Origin: VRUE01 sp963718775
GTDB taxonomy: Bacteria > Actinomycetota > Thermoleophilia > Solirubrobacterales > 70-9
Assembly: GCA_963718775.1 (NCBI GenBank)
Contig: OY970377.1
Coordinates: 806,001 to 870,000, forward strand
Length of the DNA: 64,000 nt
Direction of reading: 5' to 3'
Of this stretch, positions 7,479-14,881 are shown piece by piece. Under the pieces are notes generated by a model that was not told the DNA's origin, did no database searches, and saw nothing but the letters and a program-made list of their open reading frames with translations. Positions within the stretch are counted from its first letter, which is position 1; the number at the start of each line of letters is the position of its first letter. Made by a program: the position numbers and the translations under genes.

Positions 7479-8821
7479 ATGGAGCAGGCGACGATCCGGC
7501 AGGCTCCCTCCGCTGCCGCTTTTCCACTCCCGCCGGGACCGAGGCTGCCGGCGCCTGTGCAGGGAATTCGCTTCCTGCGCGACCCGCTCGACTTCTACGT
7601 CCGGCTCCATCGCCGCTACGGGGATCTCTTCACGGTCTCGATGCCGGTCATCGGGCGCGTCGTCTACGTGGCCGACCCGAAGCTGGTCAAATCGGTCTTC
7701 ACCAGCTCGCCCCACGAAATCCACGCTGGCGAGCCCAACGCGAAGCTGCTCGAGCCGTCGTTCGGCCCCAACTCGCTGCTGACGCTGGACGAGGCCCCGC
7801 ACATGCGTCAGCGCAAGCTGCTGCTGCCACCCTTCCACGGCGAGCAGATCCAGCGTTACGGCGAGCTGATGAGGGAGATCACGACGAAGGAGATGGAGAG
7901 CTGGCCGATCGGCAAGCCCTTCCAGCTGCGCGCTCACACCCAGCGGATCGCCCTGGCCGTGATCCTCCAATGCGTCTTCGGCATCCACGACCCCGCGCGC
8001 CTCAGAGGGCGACGCAGCTGATCGGCCAGTTCGTCCGGCCGGCCAACGTGATCACCTTGCTGCCGGCGCTGCGTCGCAACCTTGGACCGCTCAGTCCCTG
8101 GGCCTGGTTCTTGCGGGTGAAAAAGGCGCTGGACGATTTCCTCTTCGAGGAGATTGCGATCCACCGCCGCGATGGGCGGGATGCAGAGCAGGGCAGCGTG
8201 CTCGGTCTGCTGCTGAGTGCCCGCGACGACGCCGGCAAGCAGATGACCGATATGGAGCTGCGCGACGAGCTGGTCACGATCGTCGGCGCCGGCAACGAGA
8301 CGACGGCAACGGCGCTTGCCTGGGCGATGGAGCGGTTGCTGCGCACGCCGCGCGTGCTGGCGAAGCTGCGCGAGTCGATCGCCGCCGGCGAGGAGGACTA
8401 TCTCGCCGCGACGGTCAAAGAGACCCTGCGCGTGCGGCCCGTGGTCTCTGAGGTGATGCGCAAGCTGACCGGGCCGGCCGAGCTTGGCGGCTATGAGTTG
8501 CCGGCCGGGACCGCCCTGCGCCCTGCGGTCGCTGCCCTGCACTACCGCGAGGATCTCTTCCCCGAGCCCTACGAGTTCCGCCCCGAGCGCTTCCTCGAAG
8601 GCAAGGCCGACAACTACGCCTGGATCCCCTTCGGTGGCGGCGTGCGGCGCTGCATCGGCGCGGCCTTCGCCGAATACGAGATGCGAAGCGTCTTGCGCAT
8701 CTTCATCGAACGCGCCGACCTCAGCGCCCCCGATCTCGAGGCCGAACGAGTGAAGTTCAAAAACGCCACGCTGACCCCCGCCAAGGGCACCGTGGTCAGC
8801 CTGGATCGCCCGCTGCGCTGA
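7479..8821 (+). CDS. Cytochrome P450, third paralogue, interrupted by a 1-nt deletion
   Basis: Starts MEQATIRQAP and follows its neighbours closely up to VFGIHDPARL. There the frame breaks near 8003-8006, and the true sequence resumes one frame over as ATQLIGQFVRPANV. Restoring one base (CTC-GAG-AGG instead of CTC-AGAGG) gives an uninterrupted protein of about 447 residues. I-helix GAGNETTATALAW, KETLRVRPV and PFGGGVRRCIGAA are all intact, so function was under selection until very recently or the indel is a sequence error. The last 26 nt overlap the convergent ABC-F gene. Confidence 0.85.
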
Positions 8822-10712
8822 CCGCGCTCTCGGCGTCCTCCCAGCGCTCGTAGAGCTCGGCGAGCTTGCCTTTGGCCGCCTCGTGGCGCGCCGTCGCCCG
8901 CTCAGACTTCTCCGCGGTCGACCAGGCGGCCGGGTCGGCGAGCTCCTCCTCGACCTCCCGCAGCTCGGCCTCGGCAGCCTCGATCTTCTCGGCGAGGCGG
9001 CTCGCCTTGCGGGCAGCGCTTTTCGCCGCCGAGCCGGGACTGCGTCGCTTGCCGGTTTTGGTTTTGCGTTCGCGCTTTGCCGCGGCGGCCGAGGCCGAGG
9101 CCGCTTCGGCGCGTTCGTCGCGCTGGCGCTGGTAGGCCGCCCAGCCGCTCGGGTGGCTCTCCAGCTCACCGTCCTCGCAGACCAGGGTGCGGCTGCCGAC
9201 CGCCTCGAGCAGGGCGCGGTCGTGCGAGACGAGGATCACCGCGCCTTCGAAAGCGGAGAGCGCGTCCTCGAGCGCCTCGCGGCTCTCGATGTCGAGGTGG
9301 TTGGTGGGCTCGTCGAGGATCAGCACATTGGCGCCGGAGGCGACCAGAATCGCCAGCGAGAGCCGCCGCTGCTCGCCGCCGGAGATGTCGTCGAGCGACT
9401 TCTGCGCATCGGCGCCGGAGAAGAGGAAGCCGCCGAGCAGGTCGCGCGCCTTCTGGCCGCTGAGGCCGGTCTCGCGCTGGGCGGCGTCGAGCACCGTTCC
9501 CTCCCCCGCCGCCGTCTCGGCGTGCTGGGAGAGATAGCCGACCTTGACGTTGTGGCCGGTCCGGACCGACCCCGAGGCGGGCTCGCGCTTGCCGGCCAGG
9601 GTCTCGATCAGCGTCGTCTTGCCGGCGCCGTTGGGGCCGACCAGGACGACGTGCTCGCCGCGTTCGACTTCCAGGTTGGCGCCGGAGAGCAGCGTGCGGC
9701 CGGGGACCTCGAGCGTCCCGTTGACGAGTTTGAGCACGATGCGGCCGGGCCGCTCCGGGGTGACGAAGGAGAAGCGCAGATTGCGGCGGTCGCGCGCTTC
9801 GGCCTTGGCGCCGTCGCGCTTGATCTTGTCGATCTGCTTCAGCCGCGACTGCGCCTGGCGCGCCTTGGTCGCCTTGTAGCGGAAGCGCTCGACGAAGCGC
9901 TCCATGCGCTCGATCTCGGCCTGCTGGCGCTCGATCGCCTTGCCGAGGGCGATCTCTCGGGCGGCCTGCTCCTTGCGCCAGGCGTGCCAGGGGCCGGCGA
10001 AGAAGCGGCCGCGTTTCGCCTCCAGCTCCAGCACCGAGGTGCCGACCGCCTCGAGGAACCAGCGATCGTGGGCGACGAGCACGACCGCGGCGTCGAGGTC
10101 GACGAGGTAGCGCTCCAGCCACTCCAGCGAGGGAATGTCGAGATGGTTGGTCGGCTCGTCGAGCAGCAGCAGGTCGGGGCGGCTGGCAAGCGCCCGGGCG
10201 AGCGAGGCGCGGGTCAGCTCACCCCCGGAGAAGGTCGAGAGCTGGCGGCCGGCCGCGTCGTCGCCGAAGCCGAGGCCGCCGAGCACGCTGAGGACGTCGT
10301 CGCGCCAGCGGTAGCCGCCGCCCGCTTCGAGGCGCTGCTGCGCCGCGGCGTAGGCGCGCATCGTCTCGTCGTCGGGGACGCCCTTGCCCATCGCCGCCTC
10401 GAGCCGGGCCAGCTCGGCCTCGGTCTCCTGCATGTCGGCGCGGCCGGAGAAGACGTAGTCGCTGAGGGAGATCGCCGCGTCGCGCGGCGGGCGCTGGTCG
10501 TGCAGCGCCACCCGCGCCCCTTTCTGCAGGGTGAGGCTGCCCGAGTCGGGAGGTCGCTCCCCGGCCAGCACGCGCAGCAGGGTCGACTTGCCGACGCCGT
10601 TGCGCCCGGACAGGGTCATCCGCTCGCGCGGCTCGAGCTTGAAGGAGACGTCGGCAAAGAGCAGCTTGCCGCCGGCGTAGAGGTCGATGGTTGTCGCAGT
10701 GGCGATCGCCAT
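8796..10712 (-). CDS. ABC-F family ATPase (ribosome-associated type)
   Basis: A 638-residue soluble protein with two ABC ATPase domains and no membrane domain. The first has Walker A GRNGVGKST, signature FSGGE and Walker B LLLLDEPTNHLD. A highly charged linker (ERMERFVERFRYKATKARQA) follows. The second has GPNGAGKTT, ISGGEQRRL and LILDEPTNHLD. A C-terminal basic, coiled-coil extension starts near residue 540. ABC-F proteins act on ribosomes as translation factors or antibiotic protectors; which applies here is not evident. Convergent with the third P450 and divergent from the OsmC gene. Confidence 0.92.
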   Translation of the reverse strand: MAIATATTIDLYAGGKLLFADVSFKLEPRERMTLSGRNGVGKSTLLRVLAGERPPDSGSLTLQKGARVALHDQRPPRDAAISLSDYVFSGRADMQETEAELARLEAAMGKGVPDDETMRAYAAAQQRLEAGGGYRWRDDVLSVLGGLGFGDDAAGRQLSTFSGGELTRASLARALASRPDLLLLDEPTNHLDIPSLEWLERYLVDLDAAVVLVAHDRWFLEAVGTSVLELEAKRGRFFAGPWHAWRKEQAAREIALGKAIERQQAEIERMERFVERFRYKATKARQAQSRLKQIDKIKRDGAKAEARDRRNLRFSFVTPERPGRIVLKLVNGTLEVPGRTLLSGANLEVERGEHVVLVGPNGAGKTTLIETLAGKREPASGSVRTGHNVKVGYLSQHAETAAGEGTVLDAAQRETGLSGQKARDLLGGFLFSGADAQKSLDDISGGEQRRLSLAILVASGANVLILDEPTNHLDIESREALEDALSAFEGAVILVSHDRALLEAVGSRTLVCEDGELESHPSGWAAYQRQRDERAEAASASAAAAKRERKTKTGKRRSPGSAAKSAARKASRLAEKIEAAEAELREVEEELADPAAWSTAEKSERATARHEAAKGKLAELYERWEDAESAVSAAGDPG

Positions 10713-10765
10713 GGGCGACCCATGACACTACGCGGCCCGCGCCCAGCGAGCGTAACCTCCCCAGC

Positions 10766-11272
10766 GTGGAACGGGAGACGCTGCGGGCGATCCAGGCTCC
10801 GTTGAAGGAGCGCTACCAAGAGGATCCCGCTGCCGCGGTAGTCACTCTCACCGCCAGCGGCGCCCTCGGCGAAGGCGTCTCCTGCTCCGTGCAGAGCGGC
10901 CGCGCGATCGCCGAGGCGGGGCTGCATCCGGCCTCTGGCGGCGACGGTACACAGCTCTGCTCCGGCGACATGCTGCTCGAGGCGCTGGTCGCCTGCGCCG
11001 GCGTAACCCTGCGCGCGGTCGCCACCTCACTCGGGATCGAGGTCGCCGAGGGCACAGTGCGCGCCGAGGGCGATCTCGATTTCCGCGGCACGCTGGCCGT
11101 CGATCGCGAGGCCCCGGTCGGCTTCGCGGCGATCCGCCTCTCCTTCGCGCTTGACACCGACGCCGAGCCGGATCAGCTCGAGACGCTGCTGAAGCTGACC
11201 GAGCGCTACTGCGTCGTCTTCCAGACGCTCGCCAGCTCGCCCCAGCTGACCACTACCTTCGAGACCGCCTAG
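10766..11272 (+). CDS. OsmC/Ohr-family protein
   Basis: A 168-residue alpha/beta OsmC-fold protein. The family reduces organic hydroperoxides through two cysteines; here they are the Cys in LLEALVACAG (about residue 77) and that in LTERYCVVFQTL. The GTG at 10766 is chosen because the conserved fold starts soon after it, whereas the longer frame would overlap the ABC-F promoter region. The next gene follows after 5 nt, so the two are probably one transcript. Whether it is a true peroxidase or one of the many OsmC-like proteins of unknown role is unclear. Confidence 0.85.
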   Translation: MERETLRAIQAPLKERYQEDPAAAVVTLTASGALGEGVSCSVQSGRAIAEAGLHPASGGDGTQLCSGDMLLEALVACAGVTLRAVATSLGIEVAEGTVRAEGDLDFRGTLAVDREAPVGFAAIRLSFALDTDAEPDQLETLLKLTERYCVVFQTLASSPQLTTTFETA

Positions 11273-11277
11273 CGACG

Positions 11278-12204
11278 ATGGCGGGACCGCTGCAGCATCT
11301 GGGCCAGTTGGCCAAGGCACGCCTGACACGGCAAAAGTCTGCACAAGAGGACGGCCAGGTGCTCGGCGAGCTGGAGGCAAGGCAGCTGGAGCTCCCGGCC
11401 GGACTGGAGGTCGAATGGCTCGGCGTCTCCGGCTACCGGATCAGCTTTCAGGGACAGACGCTGTTCATCGATCCCTATCTCTCACGGGTCCCCTTCGCCG
11501 ACCTCCTGCGACGCCGGCCGACGCTGCCCGATCCGGCGGCGCTGGATCGCTTCGTCCACGCGCCCGGCGAGGTGGCCGGCGTGCTCGTCGGCCACACCCA
11601 CTTCGACCACGCCGTCGACGCCCCGGCGATCGCGAGGCGCTTCGGCTGCAAGGCCTACGGCTCCGACTCGCTGCTGACGCTGATGGGTCTGCACGGGCTC
11701 GCCGAGCAGACCGTCGAGGTCGAGCCCTACCGCACCTACGAGCTCGGCCCCTTCGAGGTCAGCTTCACGCCGAGCGTCCACTCGAAGCTGCTGCTCGGGC
11801 TCGCCGTGCCCTACGACGGCGACCTCACCTGCGAGCACCTCGATGCGCTCACCCCCGGCGCCTACCGCTGCGGCCAGGTCTGGGGCATCTCGATCGAGGT
11901 GGCCGGCATCCACTTCTACCATCAGGGCAGCGCCAACCTGATCGACGACGCGGTCCGCGAGAACGGCGTCGACGTCTTCCTCGCCGGCGTCGCCGGCCGC
12001 AACTTCACCGACGACTACTGGCGGCGGATCCTCCCCCGCCTCGACCCCAAGGTCGTCGTCCCCACCCACTACGACAACTTCTTCCGCCCGCTCGGCCAGC
12101 GGCTGGAGTTCGTCTCCAACGTCCAGCTCTCGAACCTCCCCGACGAGATCGGCTCGGTCAGCGCCGACGCCCAGATCGCCGCCCTCCCCCGCGCCGACCT
12201 CTAG
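11278..12204 (+). CDS. Metallo-beta-lactamase-fold hydrolase (UlaG/NAPE-PLD-like)
   Basis: A 308-residue protein. The metal-binding signature is GHTHFDHAVD (HxHxDH, residues 106-111), with further ligands likely in SFTPSVHSK and VPTHYDNF. The motif IDPYLSRVPFADLL after the first strands is typical of the lactonase/phosphodiesterase-like subgroup rather than true beta-lactamases. It is probably co-transcribed with the OsmC-family gene (5-nt gap). A strong hairpin follows the stop. The actual substrate cannot be told from sequence. Confidence 0.85.
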   Translation: MAGPLQHLGQLAKARLTRQKSAQEDGQVLGELEARQLELPAGLEVEWLGVSGYRISFQGQTLFIDPYLSRVPFADLLRRRPTLPDPAALDRFVHAPGEVAGVLVGHTHFDHAVDAPAIARRFGCKAYGSDSLLTLMGLHGLAEQTVEVEPYRTYELGPFEVSFTPSVHSKLLLGLAVPYDGDLTCEHLDALTPGAYRCGQVWGISIEVAGIHFYHQGSANLIDDAVRENGVDVFLAGVAGRNFTDDYWRRILPRLDPKVVVPTHYDNFFRPLGQRLEFVSNVQLSNLPDEIGSVSADAQIAALPRADL

Positions 12205-12213
12205 GCGTAATCG

Positions 12214-12260
12214 GCGAAACCGTCTCAGCCCGCGTATATGGCGGGTTGAGACGGTTTCGC
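12214..12260. terminator. Bidirectional hairpin between convergent genes
   Basis: Arms 12214-12233 (GCGAAACCGTCTCAGCCCGC) and 12241-12260 form a 20-bp stem with one G-T pair and a 7-nt loop (GTATATG). It sits between the convergent MBL-fold and DUF1697 genes. No U-tract follows on either strand, so it would be a non-canonical or Rho-assisted terminator. Confidence 0.7.
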
Positions 12261-12271
12261 GAACTTCTTGA

Positions 12272-12811
12272 CTAGGCGAAGTGCTTGCTGGCGATCTGGT
12301 CGATCGTGCCCTTGGTGCGCATCGTCCAGGGGCCGAGGATCGACTCGAGCGACTTCAGGTCGAGGTCGGTTTCCGAGATGCCGCCGCTGGGCAACCAGTA
12401 GAGCTCGCGGCCATTGAGGGCCAGAAGATCGTCGTCGGACGCCAGGGCCAGCGCCTCTTTGAGCGCCGGGGCCTTCGGCGCCACGGAGAGGAAGGCGATC
12501 TGTGGCTTTCCCTTCGAAGCGACCAGCCGCTCAGCTTTGAACGGCTCTCTGGCGGCAACCTTTCGCAGCTCGGCGGCGCTGCGCAGGAAAACCGGCACCG
12601 CGTAGCCGAGCTCCTCGGCAAGGGTCGCTTCGATCTTTGTCGTCAGCTCATCGGCGTCGCCTTTGCCGACACCGAAGACCACATTGCCGCTGGCCCGGAA
12701 GGTCGCAACGCCATCGAAGCCCAATGCCTCGAAGGGAAGCCGCAGCTCGTCGTTCTTGATCCGCCGGCCGCCGAGGTTCATGCCGCGCAGGAAGGCCACG
12801 TAGCGCTCCAT
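12272..12811 (-). CDS. DUF1697 family protein
   Basis: A 179-residue cytosolic protein beginning MERYVAFLRGMNLGGRR, the hallmark YVAxLRGxNxGG start of DUF1697. It continues with FRASGNVVF and ends with the WTMRTKGTIDQIASK motif. The family is widespread in bacteria, often near DNA repair or stress genes, and has no established function. Complete length, no damage seen. It is convergent with the MBL-fold gene across a terminator-like hairpin. Confidence 0.9.
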   Translation of the reverse strand: MERYVAFLRGMNLGGRRIKNDELRLPFEALGFDGVATFRASGNVVFGVGKGDADELTTKIEATLAEELGYAVPVFLRSAAELRKVAAREPFKAERLVASKGKPQIAFLSVAPKAPALKEALALASDDDLLALNGRELYWLPSGGISETDLDLKSLESILGPWTMRTKGTIDQIASKHFA

Positions 12812-12983
12812 TCCCCAACCATACGAAGCCCGCCGTGGTCGGGCTGCGGGGATGGCCAGATGGACGCCGGCTACAGCCAGCTGGTTGCCGAAGCGGGCAG
12901 CATCGTCGAGCCTTCTACCCCGTCTTCCCGCCCGACCGCAACGCCGCCGAGGTGCTGGCCTGGCTGCGTCACGGTCGAGTTGA

Positions 12984-13342
12984 TGGAGGCGGCCGGAATT
13001 GAACCGGCGTCCGAGGTCGTAGCGCGATGGTGTCTACAGGTATAGCCGACGCTTGATTCTCGTCTCCCGGGGTCCGCGCCGGCGGGCACTACGGGAGATA
13101 AAGCCCTCTGAAATTTCCCCTGGCAGACGGGGCGATCCGCCCGGGTAAGCCCGCGTTCTGAAGCCAGCTACCCCCTCCGCGGGCGGGAGGGGACCGACTC
13201 TCATCACCTAGGTTCTAGCTAGGCAGCGAGGGCGAACTCATGGTCCGCACGTATTGGTTTTTGCCGGGGTTTAACGAGGCCTCCGGCAACCTCGACCTGC
13301 AACCGTTCGCACGGACCGACCACGTCGAAGCCTGTCGCCCCC
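12984..13342 (-). ncRNA. ssrA: Transfer-messenger RNA (tmRNA)
   Basis: On the minus strand the RNA begins GGGGGCGACAGGCTTCGACG, the standard one-piece tmRNA 5' end. It ends with the tRNA-like GGTTCAATTCCGGCCGCC followed by TCC and the discriminator A. The acceptor stem GGGGGC/GCCTCC closes with one G-U; CCA is not encoded. The tag frame (13219-13248, minus) starts at a GCG resume codon and reads ADHEFALAA then TAG, ending in the ALAA degron expected for Clp proteolysis. Length is about 359 nt. SmpB and an RNase R-like gene lie 3.3-5.4 kb away. The 172 nt between it and the DUF1697 gene hold no confident feature. Confidence 0.96.
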
Positions 13343-13388
13343 GTGCTATCTGCACATCGATTGTACGGAGTCGGGTAGGAATACCTGC

Positions 13389-14765
13389 GTGAGCGAAAGG
13401 CAATTCGACGCGATCGTGCTCGGCGCCGGGGCGCCGGGCGAGGTCTGCGCCGGGCGCCTGGCCGACGGCGGGCTGTCGGTGGCGATCGTCGAGCAGCACC
13501 TGGTCGGCGGCGAGTGCTCCTACTACGCCTGCATGCCCTCGAAGGCGCTGCTGCGACCCGCCGACCTGCTCGCCGAGGCGCAGCGGGTACCGGGGGTAGC
13601 CGAGGCCGTCAGCGGGAAGCTCGACCCGCAGGCCATCCTCGCCCGCCGCAACGAGGTGATCCACGACCTCGACGATTCCGGCCAGCTTCCCTGGCTCGAG
13701 GAACGCGGCATCGAGCTGTTCCGCGGCACGGGCGAGCTCGACGGCGAGCGCCGCGTGCGCGTCGGCGACGAGATCCTCACCGCGGGCCAGGTGGTCGTCG
13801 TCGCAACAGGGAGCGGCGCCGCGATGCCGCCGATCGACGGACTCGACTCGGTGCGCGCCTGGAACAACCGCGAGGGGACCACGGCGAAGCAGGTGCCCGA
13901 GAGCATGATCGTGCTCGGTGGCGGCCCGGTCGGCTCGGAGCTGGCCCAAGCCTGGTCGAGTCTGGGCGCGCAGGTCACCCTGGTCGAGGGCGAAGAGCGA
14001 CTGCTCTCGCGCGAGGAGCCCTTTGCTGGCGAAGAGGTCGCTGCGGCCCTGCGCGAGAACCACGGAGTCGACGTGCGTACCGGCGCCCTCGCCCAGCGGG
14101 TCAGCCAGGACAGCGCCGGCATCTCAGTCGAGCTCAACGACGGCACGACTGTCGAGGCCGCCGAGCTTCTCGTCGCCGTCGGCCGCAAGCCCCGCACCGA
14201 GAGCATCGGCCTGGACTCGCTCGGCATCGAGCCCGGCAAGGGCGGCTTCCTCGAGACCGACAACCAGATGAGAGTCGGCGGCCACGACTGGCTCTACGCC
14301 GTCGGCGACGTCAACGGCCGCGCCCTCTTCACCCACATGGGTAAGTACCAAGCCTGGGTCGCCGCCGAAAACGCCCTCGGCCACGAGGTCGAGGCGATCT
14401 CAGAAGACATAGGCACCCCCCGCGTCACCTTCACCGACCCCCAAGTCGCCGCAGCCGGCAAAACCCTCACCCAAGCCCAAGAAGCCGGTCTCGATGCCCG
14501 AGCGGTCGACGTCGCAACCGACGGCACCGCCGGCGCCAGCTTCCAAGGCAAGGAAACCGGCGGCACCTCAAGGATCGTCGTCGACGAGAAAAGCAAAAGA
14601 ATCGTCGGCGCAACCTTCACCGGCTTCGAGACCGCCGACTTCCTCCAAGCAGCAACAATCGCCATCGTCGGCGAAGTACCTCTAAGCAAACTCCGGCACG
14701 CCGTGGCCGCGTACCCGAGTAGAAGCGAGATTTGGCTCAAGCTCCTCGAGGCATACGGCCTGTGA
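13389..14765 (+). CDS. FAD-dependent pyridine nucleotide-disulfide oxidoreductase
   Basis: A 458-residue class I disulfide reductase related to dihydrolipoamide dehydrogenase and mercuric reductase. The FAD-binding motif VLGAGAPGEVCAG is near the start. The redox pair is GGECSYYACMPSK (CxxxxC), the NAD(P) site VLGGGPVGSELAQ, and the second FAD motif LYAVGDVNG. The C-terminal dimer interface, which should carry the catalytic His-Glu (HPTxSE), reads AYPSRSEIW, so His is replaced by Tyr while Glu is kept. It is unlikely to be the pyruvate-dehydrogenase E3: no partner genes are near. A quinone or thiol reductase role is possible. Confidence 0.88.
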   Translation: MSERQFDAIVLGAGAPGEVCAGRLADGGLSVAIVEQHLVGGECSYYACMPSKALLRPADLLAEAQRVPGVAEAVSGKLDPQAILARRNEVIHDLDDSGQLPWLEERGIELFRGTGELDGERRVRVGDEILTAGQVVVVATGSGAAMPPIDGLDSVRAWNNREGTTAKQVPESMIVLGGGPVGSELAQAWSSLGAQVTLVEGEERLLSREEPFAGEEVAAALRENHGVDVRTGALAQRVSQDSAGISVELNDGTTVEAAELLVAVGRKPRTESIGLDSLGIEPGKGGFLETDNQMRVGGHDWLYAVGDVNGRALFTHMGKYQAWVAAENALGHEVEAISEDIGTPRVTFTDPQVAAAGKTLTQAQEAGLDARAVDVATDGTAGASFQGKETGGTSRIVVDEKSKRIVGATFTGFETADFLQAATIAIVGEVPLSKLRHAVAAYPSRSEIWLKLLEAYGL

Positions 14766-14881
14766 GGAACAGTCTCAGCAGGGATTCCGCTTAACTTTTT
14801 CGAGGATCGTTAGATGGCTGTCGCCCGAGCGGAGACCGCGAAAAAGTACAAGACGCTCCACCCCTACTGAGACTGTTCCTC
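14764..14881. repeat. Palindromic element, family I copy 2
   Basis: Outer arms 14764-14778 (GAGGAACAGTCTCAG) and 14867-14881 are a perfect 15-bp inverted repeat overlapping the stop codons of both flanking convergent genes. The inner stem ACTTTTTCG/CGAAAAAGT (14794-14802, 14839-14847) and the motifs CCGCTTAACTTTTT and AAAAAGTACAAG match the element at 1756-1868. The outer arms share nothing with that copy. A bidirectional terminator role is plausible here. Confidence 0.8.

Noticed and set aside
8883..10805. Long plus-strand frame opposite the ABC-F gene
   Set aside because: Shadow frame with repetitive Leu/Arg/Gly/Glu composition; the minus strand carries complete ABC ATPase motifs.
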